A stretch of DNA of 64,000 bases from positions 11,348 to 75,347 of the forward strand of contig FR883868.1 of NCBI GenBank assembly GCA_000435275.1, in the 5' to 3' direction. Both the position numbers and the translations under genes were made by a program. Within the stretch, counting starts at the first letter, position 1; every line of letters starts with the position of its first letter. This document shows positions 45,743-55,016 of the stretch, piece by piece. This stretch comes from Clostridium sp. CAG:557. GTDB lineage: Bacteria > Bacillota > Clostridia > Oscillospirales > Acutalibacteraceae. The notes beneath the pieces were generated by a model. That model was not told where the DNA came from and ran no database searches. It saw nothing but the letters and a program-made list of their open reading frames with translations.

Positions 45743-45762
45743 ATTTAATATAAAAATAAGCC

Positions 45763-45796
45763 TTTTGAAACAAAGTTCAAAAGGCTTTTTTGTCAC
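45763..45796 (+). terminator. Terminator after degV
   Basis: A perfect 12-bp stem AAGCCTTTTGAA / TTCAAAAGGCTT with a T-run. Confidence 0.9.
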
Positions 45797-45914
45797 CTAA
45801 AATTTAAAATTAATATTATGTATTGATAAGTTTATTTTTGATGTTTATTTTTATTAAAATCCGGTAAAAATATTTTTATCAAAACTATAATAAAATTTTC
45901 GGAGTGTGAAAAAG

Positions 45915-46286
45915 GTGACTATAAAACGTGGGGACATCTTTTATGCTGATTTAAGTCCTGTTGTAGGCTCAGAACAAGGTGGAATTAGGCCGGTTTTAAT
46001 CGTTCAAAATGACGTCGGAAACAAATTCAGTCCAACAGTAATCGCAGCCGCTATCACAAGTCAACATTCAAAGGCCGACCTTCCTACTCACATACAACTT
46101 CAAGCTCATGGATGTGGTCTTTCTAAAGATTCCGTAGTACTGTTGGAGCAAATTCGAACTCTCGATAAAAAACGTTTAAAAGAAAAAATGGGCTGTCTGG
46201 ATACTTTTGCAATGAATTTGGTAGACAAAGCGCTGTCTATAAGTTTCGGTCTTTTAAATAACTACGCTATAAAAGAAGCTACATAA
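45915..46286 (+). CDS. ndoA: EndoA/MazF-type mRNA interferase toxin
   Basis: A 123-residue PemK/MazF ribonuclease close to Bacillus EndoA (NdoA). [56 protein letters not shown] are all conserved. The GTG at 45915 is ten bases from GGAG; the GTG at 45906 abuts that site and was rejected. No antitoxin gene precedes it: the 118 bases between the degV terminator and GTG are too short for the roughly 90-residue EndoAI. The normal alr-ndoAI-ndoA order is broken. Confidence 0.93.
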   Translation: MTIKRGDIFYADLSPVVGSEQGGIRPVLIVQNDVGNKFSPTVIAAAITSQHSKADLPTHIQLQAHGCGLSKDSVVLLEQIRTLDKKRLKEKMGCLDTFAMNLVDKALSISFGLLNNYAIKEAT

Positions 46287-46330
46287 AAACAAAACAAGAC
46301 TTTCAAAAATTCAGTTTCTTTTTAGCCAAA

Positions 46331-46368
46331 AAAGCGACTGCTTTAGCTTATGTGCTAGCAATCGCTTT
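46331..46368 (-). terminator. Terminator between ndoA and the secreted protein gene
   Basis: A long imperfect stem (46331-46347 / 46354-46368, core AAAGCGA/TCGCTTT). It is followed on the minus strand by a T-run; it may also stop ndoA transcripts. Confidence 0.7.
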
Positions 46369-46420
46369 AAATATTCTTTAAATTTTAAACATTATTTAAA
46401 TTTCATTAACCTTACGGTGC

Positions 46421-47938
46421 TTATGGTGCGTCTAAAGCTGCTCCCGGTTGTTCCGCCTCGGCAGCACCGTGCGCAACATCTCCAGTGATATTAACATCGC
46501 CTTCAATTTTTTGTTGACCTACAGGCATATTAACAACATTAACATTTATTACAGGTTGAAGTGCAGAGGCTGCTTGCGTGGTTTGTGGTTGACCGCCTTG
46601 TGCTCCATCATTTGTATCTGTCTGCTGTGCTGGTTGTGCTGGTTGCTGACCGCCTTGCATTCCATTGCTTTCTTGTTGTTGTGAGTCTATTTTCGCTTCA
46701 TTATTTTTAGGTTTTGGTTCTACTTTATTCATAATATCTAAAGTCTTTCTAAAGCCATTACTTATACCAGACCAAGAAGCCTTAATAAAGTCAGACATAA
46801 ATTGTGGTAAAACAGAGTCTATTGTTTTCAATGTTAAATTGCCTAAGTTTTTGAACCATTGGTACATACCTGGTTTTTCTTTAGTGGAATTTATTAAACT
46901 TTCCACTTCGCTTAATTTTTCTTCATCAATAGGTTTACCATCTTCAGGCATTTTAAATACTTTTTGAATGCTAAATTCTAAAGTAGATTTGTCATTATGT
47001 AAAAAGTCGTAACCATTTAATGCAAGCAAATTAAATAACTTATAAGCTTCTGGTTTATCTTCTATGTTGTTATTAACAACAACTGCCAAATGTTGAATAG
47101 GTTTTTCTGCAGAAAGCGTTGCAACTAATCCATATTTTTTCAGATCACTTTCAGATTTATCTACAAAAGAATCACAAATTTTATTTTTTTGTAAATCAGC
47201 TGCTTTATTTTTTTCATCAGCCTCTTTCTTTGAATAAAAATGAGAAACATTAATTGGCTCTTTATAATCTACAAACTTAAATATGTTTCCATTTTCTACT
47301 GTATTATACGGATCATATTGATCAACATTAGGGTCCTGCAAACCTGCTAAAGCTCTTTTAACCATTTCCTCTGATAATTTAACTCCATTACTTTTACCAT
47401 TTTGATCTACAATTTTCTTATTAAAGTCATCAATAGTTTTCTTTTCTAACTTTTTTTCACCCTCTTTTACATCCTTCGTAAAAAACACTTTTGCGTCTTC
47501 TTTAGATATAGGTAAAAGACGATATTCTACTGGAACACGTTTATCAACCATCCAATTCCAAAATCTTTTAGGAATATTATACCAACAAGCTTTTTCTTTT
47601 ACTCCATCTAACATAAACTTATTAAATTCTTTTCTTTTTGGAGTTTTCCTAAGGAAAGTTGACAGATTAAAAGGATTAAAACTATAGTGCAGAGGCTCCT
47701 CTTTTGTCTCAACTTGTACTCCCATATTGGGCATCAATGCATTTGTGTCTTTAATTTTCACCTCAACAATTCCCAAACAACCTGCCTGCATATCTTTGCT
47801 TACCCAAGGATATTTAGAAGGTTTAACTAAAGTTGCTGAACATAAATTTGATTTAACTTTAGCCGATAATGCAAAACTTATTGGCGAAAAATTAGTCAAA
47901 ATAGCTATAGCTAAACTTGTTATAATAAATTTTTTCAT
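46421..47938 (-). CDS. Large secreted protein of unknown family
   Basis: A 505-residue exported protein that I do not recognise. The signal peptide is MKKFIITSLAIAILTNFSPI with cleavage likely after ISFALSA. The body is rich in Lys, Asp and Asn without membrane helices (features such as WNWMVDKRVPVEYRL near 120). The last 100 residues are Gln/Pro/Ala/Gly-rich (GGQQPAQPAQQTDTNDGAQ). Near the end PVINVNVVNMPVG and GDVNITGDVAHGA resemble a short beta-repeat. No sortase or lipobox motif. The ATG at 47938 follows GGGAGAA, with its own promoter. Confidence 0.65.
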   Translation of the reverse strand: MKKFIITSLAIAILTNFSPISFALSAKVKSNLCSATLVKPSKYPWVSKDMQAGCLGIVEVKIKDTNALMPNMGVQVETKEEPLHYSFNPFNLSTFLRKTPKRKEFNKFMLDGVKEKACWYNIPKRFWNWMVDKRVPVEYRLLPISKEDAKVFFTKDVKEGEKKLEKKTIDDFNKKIVDQNGKSNGVKLSEEMVKRALAGLQDPNVDQYDPYNTVENGNIFKFVDYKEPINVSHFYSKKEADEKNKAADLQKNKICDSFVDKSESDLKKYGLVATLSAEKPIQHLAVVVNNNIEDKPEAYKLFNLLALNGYDFLHNDKSTLEFSIQKVFKMPEDGKPIDEEKLSEVESLINSTKEKPGMYQWFKNLGNLTLKTIDSVLPQFMSDFIKASWSGISNGFRKTLDIMNKVEPKPKNNEAKIDSQQQESNGMQGGQQPAQPAQQTDTNDGAQGGQPQTTQAASALQPVINVNVVNMPVGQQKIEGDVNITGDVAHGAAEAEQPGAALDAP

Positions 47939-47971
47939 AAATATAATTCTCCCTTTCAACTTCATGTTTAT

Positions 47972-48000
47972 ATTATATCACAGCAGTTACTTAATTTCAA
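47972..48000 (-). promoter_or_regulatory. Promoter of the secreted-protein gene
   Basis: Minus strand: TTGAAA, 17-base spacer, TATAAT preceded by an extended TG. Confidence 0.7.
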
Positions 48001-48117
48001 ATTTTTATGAAATTTTCTCTTATTTATATAAACAACCCCCAAAATAATTTGAAAAATCTGTCGATTTAACGAAAAATCAAATATTATTCAATGAATAACA
48101 TACGAAACATTTTTTAA

Positions 48118-49644
48118 TTATAGTTTTTCATTCATAGACGACAAATCTAAATAATTATATTTTTTCATAAATCCCTCTAAATTTTGCAAAATTAATTTTA
48201 TTCCACCCACCTCATTACTTTCAATATTTAAAGGCATCACAGGGTCATGAACACTCATCCTTAATAAAAGCCAACCATTTCCACTGGTTTTGTCAAAGGA
48301 AATTCGTATTCCTTCTTTATTGTCTGATGCAATTTTCCAGCCATTTCTATTCTGGGCATAAGTAAAAAGGTCATTTATTACTTTTTCACCGTAAATTTTA
48401 AAATTCTCACACAAAATTTTAAGTCTAAATTCCACACTTTCGATCGGCTTTTTTAATTTATCCAAAATATCCGAAAAATTTTTGTCCTGTCGTCTCAAAT
48501 TAACTAACTCAATCATAATTTTTGTTACAAGATAAGCCCCATCATCTAAAAAATAATTTTCTCGCAACGCAGCATGACCTGATGTTTCTATCGCTAAAGG
48601 GCAGTTTATTCCTTGAGAGTTCAGTCGTTTTGCTTCATTTATAACATTTTTATAGCCACGTTTAAATCGGTCGTGCACCCCATGCAATTCACTTTCTATA
48701 TAATCGTGAAGCCCATCAGAAGTAACTGAATCAGTAACAACAGTGCCACCAAAATTATTTTTAAGTGCTATCTTTGATGCAAGCGCAATCAAACTATTTT
48801 TGCAAATTTCATTTCCGTCACAATCCACCGCACCGGCCCTGTCTACATCTGTGTCAAAAATTAACCCTAAATCTGCATGATTTCTTAAAGTCGCTTCGAT
48901 AATCGATTTTATCGCCGCTTTGTCTTCTGGATTTGGCATATGATTTGGAAAATTCCCATCAGGTTTCAAAAATTGGCTACCTGATATATCTGCACCTAGC
49001 GGTTTTAACACGTCTGTTGCATAAAACCCTCCAACGCCATTTCCAGCATCTACCACAATTTTAAGCCCCGAAAGCGGCTTACTTTCTTCTTTTTCTCCTA
49101 TGCCGTCACAAATTATCTTTCTTAATCTTGCCGCATAAGTTTTCATGTAGTACACTTTTCTTACAAAAAGTCTATCTGCTTTTGAAAAATTAAACTTTTT
49201 TTCCGCTCCATTCAAAATTTTTTCTATATCAGCTCCATCTAGCCCACCATTATTCGTAAAAAACTTCAATCCATTACGATTAAATGGATGATGGCTAGCA
49301 GTTATTTCAATTGCTGCATCACAATTTAGGTCAATCGTTGTCATAAACATCGCAGGAGTCGATGATAAACCGCAATCAAAAATTTTTATTCCCAAAGTCG
49401 ATAATGTTTTGACTAAAACACTTTTTATTCTGCCTGCAGAAATTCTAGAGTCGTGGCCTATCGAAACAGATAGATTTTTAAAATTTTTATTTTTCTCTTG
49501 CGACAGCCAAACTGCAAACGACGTCGCTATTTTTTCTAAAACGTCATCAGTTAAATTAATACTTTCGCCAGGGACGCCATCAATTGCAACTCCCCGTATG
49601 TCTGTCCCGCTTTTTAATTTTAAAAAATCTTTATTCTCAGTCAT
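48118..49644 (-). CDS. Phosphoglucomutase/phosphomannomutase family
   Basis: A 508-residue alpha-D-phosphohexomutase. Motifs in order: SGTDIRGVA, TASHHPFNRNGLKFF (the phosphoserine loop; usual form TASHNP, here His for Asn), FDTDVDRAGAVD (Mg-binding), and ETSGHAALREN (sugar-binding). The C-terminal RISFDKTSGNGWLLLRMS phosphate-binding domain is present. It is of the longer ManB/PgcA type; the exact sugar (glucose, mannose or glucosamine) cannot be told. GAGG precedes the ATG. Confidence 0.88.
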   Translation of the reverse strand: MTENKDFLKLKSGTDIRGVAIDGVPGESINLTDDVLEKIATSFAVWLSQEKNKNFKNLSVSIGHDSRISAGRIKSVLVKTLSTLGIKIFDCGLSSTPAMFMTTIDLNCDAAIEITASHHPFNRNGLKFFTNNGGLDGADIEKILNGAEKKFNFSKADRLFVRKVYYMKTYAARLRKIICDGIGEKEESKPLSGLKIVVDAGNGVGGFYATDVLKPLGADISGSQFLKPDGNFPNHMPNPEDKAAIKSIIEATLRNHADLGLIFDTDVDRAGAVDCDGNEICKNSLIALASKIALKNNFGGTVVTDSVTSDGLHDYIESELHGVHDRFKRGYKNVINEAKRLNSQGINCPLAIETSGHAALRENYFLDDGAYLVTKIMIELVNLRRQDKNFSDILDKLKKPIESVEFRLKILCENFKIYGEKVINDLFTYAQNRNGWKIASDNKEGIRISFDKTSGNGWLLLRMSVHDPVMPLNIESNEVGGIKLILQNLEGFMKKYNYLDLSSMNEKL

Positions 49645-49743
49645 TATCGGTACCTCAAAATTTTGCTAAAATTCTATTTTTTTATCATTTTTTTACTATT
49701 ATAAAATAAAACTTATTAAAATTCCAGCCTTTTGTGCCGCTTC

Positions 49744-49772
49744 TTGAATTAATTGTGGCATTATCGTATAAT
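49744..49772 (+). promoter_or_regulatory. Promoter of metG-tatD
   Basis: TTGAAT, 17-base spacer, TATAAT, 37 bases before the metG start. No T-box or SAM leader was found in this short region. Confidence 0.7.
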
Positions 49773-49809
49773 AAATTTATAAAATTTATCAAAAAAAGGA
49801 AGAATAATT

Positions 49810-51381
49810 ATGAGCAAAAAAACTTTCTATATCACAACACCAATATATTATCCATCTGGTAATCCTCATCTTGGCCACAGCTATTGCACTGTTGCAACTG
49901 ATGTCATGGCTAGATACAAAAGATTGATGGGTTATGACGTTATGTTTTTAACCGGCACTGACGAGCATGGACAAAAAATAGAATTAAACGCGGCAAAAGA
50001 AAATATGCCACCTAAAGAATACGTCGATGAACTAGTTTCTAAATTTAGAAAACTCTGGGATATTATGGATATCTCTAACGACCGATATATACGCACTACA
50101 GATGATTATCACGTTAAAGCTGTGCAAAAAATATTTAAAAAACTTTATGATAAAGGTGAAATATATAAAGGAAATTATGAGGGTTGGTACTGCACTCCTT
50201 GTGAATCTTTTTGGACCGAAACTCAATTAGTAGATGAAAAATGTCCAGATTGTGGCAGAGAAGTCAAATTGACAAAAGAAGAAGCCTACTTTTTTAAATT
50301 ATCAAAGTACTCTGATAAACTTTTAAAATTATATGAAGAACATCCAGAATTTTTGGAGCCAGAAAGCCGCCGCAACGAGATGATTAGCTTTATAAAAAGC
50401 GGTCTTACTGACCTTTGTGTAAGCCGAACCAGCTTTAGTTGGGGAATTCCGGTTGATTTTGACAACAAACACATCGTTTATGTATGGCTTGACGCTCTTA
50501 CAAACTATATTACTGCTCTTGGATATGGTTCTGGTGATGACTCTGATTTCAAAAAATATTGGCCTGCTGATGTTCACTTTGTCGGCAAAGAAATTGTACG
50601 CTTTCATGCAATTATTTGGCCGGCAATACTTATGGCGCTCGATTTGCCTCTTCCTCACAAAATTTACGGGCATGGCTGGTTGCTTTTCGGTGATGGAACT
50701 AAGATGTCTAAATCTAAGGGCAATGTCGTTGATCCCAAAACTTTATGTGACAGATATGGTGTTGACGCTATAAAGTACTTTTTGATGCGTGAAATTCCAT
50801 TCGGATCTGACAGTATTTTCACAAACGAAGCGTTGATTAACAGAATAAACTCAGATTTAGCAAATGACCTCGGGAACCTTGTTTCTAGGACTACTGCTAT
50901 GGTTGAAAAATACTTTTCTGGAAATTTACCTGGAAAATTGGAAAGTGACGACATCGACAATGAATTAATTTTATTAACAACATCTTTACGAAAAAAATAT
51001 GAAAATCATATGGAAAAATTCCAGTTTTCATGCGCACTCGCAGAAGTATGGAAAGTTATCGCTCGTGCAAACAAATATATTGATGAAACCATGCCTTGGG
51101 CACTCAGTCATGACCCAGAAAAAACAAGTCGGTTGGCCTGCGTTTTATATAATTTATGTGAAGTTTTACGCATTGTTGCAATTTTGATTACGCCATTTAT
51201 GCCAAATACTTCACCGCTAATTGCAGAACAAATTGGTGCCAGTGGCAATATGCTCACTTGGTGCAAGGCGGACAAATGGGGATTACTTTCACAAAATGCA
51301 AAAATAAAAAAAGGTGCTGTGCTTTTCCCTCGAATCGACGCTCAAAAAGAACTGGAAGAATTAAATAAATGTGTCAAATAG
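49810..51381 (+). CDS. metG: Methionyl-tRNA synthetase
   Basis: Charges tRNA-Met. It is 523 residues. The Rossmann HIGH motif reads PSGNPHLGHSYC, one zinc knuckle has CTPCESFW and CPDCGR, and the KMSKS loop is in GTKMSKSKGNVVDP. The anticodon-binding domain runs to the end. The C-terminal EMAPII/Trbp111-like dimerisation domain, present in many Firmicute MetRS of about 650 residues, is absent. The stop lies inside the ribosome site of tatD, indicating coupling. Confidence 0.96.
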   Translation: MSKKTFYITTPIYYPSGNPHLGHSYCTVATDVMARYKRLMGYDVMFLTGTDEHGQKIELNAAKENMPPKEYVDELVSKFRKLWDIMDISNDRYIRTTDDYHVKAVQKIFKKLYDKGEIYKGNYEGWYCTPCESFWTETQLVDEKCPDCGREVKLTKEEAYFFKLSKYSDKLLKLYEEHPEFLEPESRRNEMISFIKSGLTDLCVSRTSFSWGIPVDFDNKHIVYVWLDALTNYITALGYGSGDDSDFKKYWPADVHFVGKEIVRFHAIIWPAILMALDLPLPHKIYGHGWLLFGDGTKMSKSKGNVVDPKTLCDRYGVDAIKYFLMREIPFGSDSIFTNEALINRINSDLANDLGNLVSRTTAMVEKYFSGNLPGKLESDDIDNELILLTTSLRKKYENHMEKFQFSCALAEVWKVIARANKYIDETMPWALSHDPEKTSRLACVLYNLCEVLRIVAILITPFMPNTSPLIAEQIGASGNMLTWCKADKWGLLSQNAKIKKGAVLFPRIDAQKELEELNKCVK

Positions 51382-51395
51382 GAGGTACTCATGCT

Positions 51396-52151
51396 ATGAT
51401 TTTTGACTCGCACGCTCATTATGATGACAAGGCTTTTGAAGCCGACCGCGATGAGTTGCTTTCTAAACTTTTTGCAACCGATGTCTGTGGAATAATTAAT
51501 GTTGGCTGCAATATGGAAACTTCAAAATTATCTGTTGAGCTTGCTCAGAAATATCCACTAATCTGGTCTTCTGTGGGTATTCACCCTCACGAAACCGAAA
51601 ATATCCCGGAGAATTACCTAGACACTTTAGCGGCATATCTTAACCACAGAAAAACTGTTGCAATTGGAGAAATTGGCCTTGACTATCATTATGATTTCTC
51701 CTCACGCGAAGCTCAAAAAATGTTATTTGAAGAACAGCTAAGTCTTGCTAAAGAACTAGATGTCCCGGTAATAATTCATGACAGAGAAGCTCACGCTGAC
51801 ACACTTGAACTCTTAAAAAAATATCGCCCCAAGGGTGTTGTGCATTGCTTTTCTGGTAGTGTCGAAATGTCCGAAGAAATTATAAAATTGGGGATGTATA
51901 TTGGTCTTGGTGGTGCTGTCACTTTTAAAAATGCAAAAAATCCAATGTTCGTTGCAAAAGCTGCGCCACTAGACCGGATTTTGCTCGAAACAGACTGCCC
52001 ATACATGGCACCTGTCCCTCATCGCGGCACTCGTTGCGACTCCAGTATGATAAAGTTTACTGCAGAAAAAATAGCCATTGAACGTGGTATTTCCGCAGAC
52101 GAACTTTTTAAAGCAACAAATGAAAACGCACAGCAACTCTTTTTTAATTAA
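51396..52151 (+). CDS. tatD: TatD-family metal-dependent DNase
   Basis: A 251-residue TIM-barrel hydrolase; YabD/TatD proteins act as metal-dependent nucleases in DNA repair. FDSHAHYDDKAF at the start, GIHPHE, IGEIGLDYHYDFSS and LLETDCPYMAPVPHRG are the metal-binding motifs. The ATG at 51396 has GGAGG 11 bases earlier, where the metG stop overlaps that site. The metG-tatD pair is widely conserved in Firmicutes. Confidence 0.95.
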   Translation: MIFDSHAHYDDKAFEADRDELLSKLFATDVCGIINVGCNMETSKLSVELAQKYPLIWSSVGIHPHETENIPENYLDTLAAYLNHRKTVAIGEIGLDYHYDFSSREAQKMLFEEQLSLAKELDVPVIIHDREAHADTLELLKKYRPKGVVHCFSGSVEMSEEIIKLGMYIGLGGAVTFKNAKNPMFVAKAAPLDRILLETDCPYMAPVPHRGTRCDSSMIKFTAEKIAIERGISADELFKATNENAQQLFFN

Positions 52152-52203
52152 TTTCTAAATTACAAAAATATATAGAGCTTTTACTAAATCACTTTGATTC
52201 GAA

Positions 52204-52223
52204 TTATTCACAGCTTTTCCACA
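52204..52223 (+). promoter_or_regulatory. Pair of DnaA-box-like sites
   Basis: TTATTCACA (52204-52212) and TTTTCCACA (52215-52223) in tandem, each close to the DnaA consensus TTATNCACA, upstream of the symporter gene. A chance match in AT-rich DNA is possible. Confidence 0.35.
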
Positions 52224-52258
52224 TAGAATTAATAAAAAATATATGTGGAGGCCAAAAA

Positions 52259-53620
52259 GTGAACCAATTTTTAAATTATGTTGAAAAAATAAATAATATA
52301 ATAAACTCAATTGTGTGGGGCCCACCCATGTTGATTTTAATCACAATTGTCGGCTTACAATTTAGTTTAAGATTAAAATTCTTTCAAATCACTCATGCTA
52401 AATTATGGTTAAAACAAACTTTTGGAACAATTTTTAATTTTAAAAAATTAAAAGGTAAAAAAAATGAAATAACTTCATTTCAAGCTGTTAGCACTGCTTT
52501 GGCAAGCGCCATCGGTACTGGGAATGTCGTCGGTGTTGCAACTGCAATAACTTTAGGAGGGCCTGGTGCCGTTTTTTGGATGTGGATTGCAGCTTTTTTA
52601 GGAATGATGACAATTTTTGCCGAAAATATCCTTGGTATAAAATATCGAAAAATCGGGCAAAAAGGAGAAAATATCGGCGGTCCTATGTATTACATTGAAA
52701 AAGGGCTAGGTCAACGATGGTTAGCATGTTTTTTTGCGTTTGCGTGCATTTTAGCATCATTTGGAATGGGCAACATGACTCAAGCAAATTCTATTGCCAT
52801 ATCACTTAAAAAAAGCTTTAAATTTTCGCCTGCTATAACTGGTATTGTAATTGCACTGCTTATAAGCTTTATCATTTTCGGTGGAATAACTAGAATTTCA
52901 AAAGTAAGCGAAAAAATTGTTCCTTTTATGGCTTTATTTTACATTTTCGGCGGCTTAATAGTGATATTTTCTCACATAACTAATTTACCAAAAGCTATTT
53001 TTAATATAATTTCCGGCGCTTTTAATTTTAACGCTGTATCCGGCGGTACTGGTGGATTTGTGGTTGCAAATGCAATAAAATATGGTATCTCTCGCGGAGT
53101 TTTTTCAAATGAAGCCGGGCTTGGAAGTTCACCTATTGTCCACTCCGCTAGCAACGAAACTGAACCAGTTGTTCAAGGAATGTGGGGGATTTTTCAAGTT
53201 TTCGTCGACACAATTTTGGTTTGCAGTGTTACAGCTCTTTGCATATTAACCTCCGGAGTTTTGCCAGAGGACAAAGACGGTGCTTTACTTAGCGTGCAGG
53301 CTTTTAGTTCTACATTTGGGAATTTTGGTGAAATTTTTGTAACCATATCGATAACATTATTTGCTTTCGCTACAATTATAGGGTGGTCTTATTACGGAGA
53401 GCGTTGTGTGGAATATTTATTTGGTAAAAAAAATTTATTGGTTTATAAGGCCGTGTATATTCTTTTCACTTTGTTTGGCTCTGTAATGAAGTTGGACTTA
53501 GTTTGGAACATCTCTGACACATTTAACGGATTAATGGCCGTTCCAAACTTAATCGCTTTAATATTTTTGTCAGGGCAAGTTGTAAAAGAAGCCAAACGAT
53601 ATTTGAACAAAATAACTTAA
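52259..53620 (+). CDS. Alanine/glycine:cation symporter (AGCS family)
   Basis: A 453-residue AlsT/AGCS transporter that takes up alanine or glycine with Na+ or H+. About ten hydrophobic helices. The conserved segments FQAVSTALASAIGTGNVVGV (residues about 76-95), GGPMYYIEKGLGQRWLA, and GVFSNEAGLGSSPIVHSA fit the family. The start is GTG after GGAGG. Upstream lie two DnaA-box-like sites. It ends before a bidirectional terminator shared with rplA. Confidence 0.94.
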   Translation: MNQFLNYVEKINNIINSIVWGPPMLILITIVGLQFSLRLKFFQITHAKLWLKQTFGTIFNFKKLKGKKNEITSFQAVSTALASAIGTGNVVGVATAITLGGPGAVFWMWIAAFLGMMTIFAENILGIKYRKIGQKGENIGGPMYYIEKGLGQRWLACFFAFACILASFGMGNMTQANSIAISLKKSFKFSPAITGIVIALLISFIIFGGITRISKVSEKIVPFMALFYIFGGLIVIFSHITNLPKAIFNIISGAFNFNAVSGGTGGFVVANAIKYGISRGVFSNEAGLGSSPIVHSASNETEPVVQGMWGIFQVFVDTILVCSVTALCILTSGVLPEDKDGALLSVQAFSSTFGNFGEIFVTISITLFAFATIIGWSYYGERCVEYLFGKKNLLVYKAVYILFTLFGSVMKLDLVWNISDTFNGLMAVPNLIALIFLSGQVVKEAKRYLNKIT

Positions 53621-53676
53621 CAGATTAGAGTAGATTTTTTAACATAAATCCGTTATAAATTCAACAATAAACGAAA

Positions 53677-53715
53677 AATAAGCAACCAGAAATTATTTCT
53701 GATTGCTTATTTTTA
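53677..53715. terminator. Bidirectional terminator between the symporter and rplA
   Basis: Stem AATAAGCAACCAGAA / TTCTGATTGCTTATT (one G-U), with T-runs on both strands. Confidence 0.85.
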
Positions 53716-54408
53716 TAAACCGACTTTATTCGGATTTAATCTAATTCCAGGTCCCATAGTCGTTGAAACCACACAAGATTTGATATATTGACCTTTTGCA
53801 GCGGCAGGTTTTGCTTTAACAATCGCACCGAGCAAGGCATCAAAATTTTCGAGTAATTTTTCTTTGCCAAAAGAAGCTTTTCCAATTGGGCAGTGAATAA
53901 TGTTAGTTTTATCCAAGCGATACTCAATCTTACCAGCTTTTGCCTCTTTAACTGCTTTAGCGATATCTGTAGTAACTGTACCAGCTTTTGGGTTTGGCAT
54001 AAGCCCTCTCGGGCCTAAAACTTTACCCAACCGACCAACCAAACCCATCATATCTGGAGTTGTGATGAGAACATCAAAATCCATCCAACCTTCATTTTGA
54101 ATTTTCGTGGTCATTTCCTCAGCGCCAACAAAATCAGCGCCGGCTTGTTCTGCCAATTTTACGTTATCACCTTTGCAGATTGCAAGAACCTTAACTTTTT
54201 TGCCGGTACCATTTGGCAAAACAATTGCACCGCGCACTTGTTGATCTGCGTGACGAGAATCAACGCCTAATTTTACATGAACTTCTACGGTTTCGTCAAA
54301 TTTAGCAGTAGCCGTTCTGACACAAATATCCATAGCTTCATCGTTTTCATATAACTTTGTTTTGTCGATAAGTTTAGCACTATCGACATATTTTTTACCG
54401 TGTTTCAT
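53713..54408 (-). CDS. rplA: 50S ribosomal protein L1
   Basis: A 231-residue ribosomal protein at the L1 stalk, which also represses its own m[57 protein letters not shown] and [15 protein letters not shown] are family hallmarks. GGGAGG precedes the ATG. It is the last gene of the rpmG-secE-nusG-rplK-rplA operon; rplJ-rplL do not follow and must lie elsewhere. A putative L1-binding leader at 54428-54455 lies just upstream. Confidence 0.98.
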   Translation of the reverse strand: MKHGKKYVDSAKLIDKTKLYENDEAMDICVRTATAKFDETVEVHVKLGVDSRHADQQVRGAIVLPNGTGKKVKVLAICKGDNVKLAEQAGADFVGAEEMTTKIQNEGWMDFDVLITTPDMMGLVGRLGKVLGPRGLMPNPKAGTVTTDIAKAVKEAKAGKIEYRLDKTNIIHCPIGKASFGKEKLLENFDALLGAIVKAKPAAAKGQYIKSCVVSTTMGPGIRLNPNKVGL

Positions 54409-54427
54409 TGGTTTTCCTCCCTATTGA

Positions 54428-54455
54428 GTGGTAAAATCGGATTATTTCCTCCCAC
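54428..54455 (-). promoter_or_regulatory. Putative L1-binding mRNA leader before rplA
   Basis: On the minus strand GTGG and CCAC form an outer stem, GGA and TCC an inner stem, with an asymmetric loop (GA against GATTTTA). The same architecture appears before rplK, which fits known L1 autoregulation sites. Confidence 0.55.
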
Positions 54456-54465
54456 CCGGGTTAAA

Positions 54466-54891
54466 TCAATCGATTACTTCTATACCCATGCTGCGCGCCG
54501 TTCCAGCAATCATACTCATTGCCGTATCGACATTAGCTGCATTTAAATCTGGCATCTTTTGTTCAGCAATCTTCTTGACCTGTTCGCGGGTAATTTTAGC
54601 AACCTTGTTTTTATTCGGAACGCCAGAACCGCTTTCTATGCCGCAAGCCTTTTTGATAAGAACTGCAGCCGGTGGCGTTTTGGTCACAAAAGTAAATGAA
54701 CGGTCAGCGTAAACCGTAATAACAACAGGAATAATCAAACCTGCGTCATTTTTTGTGCGCTCATTAAATTCCTTAGTGAACGCCATGATGTTGACACCAT
54801 GCTGACCTAATGCCGGGCCTACAGGCGGCGCCGGAGTTGCCTTGCCAGCAGGAATCTGAAGCTTAATAAAGCCGGTGACTTTTTGAGCCAT
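54466..54891 (-). CDS. rplK: 50S ribosomal protein L11
   Basis: A 141-residue protein of the GTPase-associated centre. The start [20 protein letters not shown], then [19 protein letters not shown] and [20 protein letters not shown]. The ATG at 54891 has GGAGG nine bases before; an upstream in-frame ATG at 54906 was rejected. It lies between nusG and rplA and carries the second L1-type leader. Confidence 0.97.
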   Translation of the reverse strand: MAQKVTGFIKLQIPAGKATPAPPVGPALGQHGVNIMAFTKEFNERTKNDAGLIIPVVITVYADRSFTFVTKTPPAAVLIKKACGIESGSGVPNKNKVAKITREQVKKIAEQKMPDLNAANVDTAMSMIAGTARSMGIEVID

Positions 54892-54911
54892 TTTTTGCAC
54901 CTCCAAAATTA

Positions 54912-54956
54912 GTGGTAAAACGCGGAACCAATTAAAAATTTAGTAGTTCCTCCCAC
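54912..54956 (-). promoter_or_regulatory. Putative L1-binding mRNA leader before rplK
   Basis: Minus strand: outer stem GTGG/CCAC, inner stem GGAAC/GTTCC, asymmetric loop GA against GCGTTTTA. A separate GGGGC/GCCCC hairpin (54960-54975) precedes it. It matches the leader before rplA. Confidence 0.55.
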
Positions 54957-55016
54957 ATTGGGGCAATCAAGCCCCGCGCAATAAATAACACTTAAGTTAC
55001 TCATTACAAAAAGAAA

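Noticed and set aside
49645..49809. T-box or SAM riboswitch before metG
   Set aside because: The leader is only about 30 bases after the promoter; no conserved T-box sequence or aptamer pairing is present. The alaS leader likewise shows no T-box.
51391..51399. A two-codon frame ATG-CTA-TGA ahead of tatD
   Set aside because: It overlaps the real tatD start region and its ribosome site serves the ATG at 51396 equally well; no sign of translation beyond chance.
52204..52223. A replication origin
   Set aside because: Only two DnaA-like boxes and no dnaA, dnaN or rnpA-rpmH neighbours; kept only as a low-confidence regulatory note.
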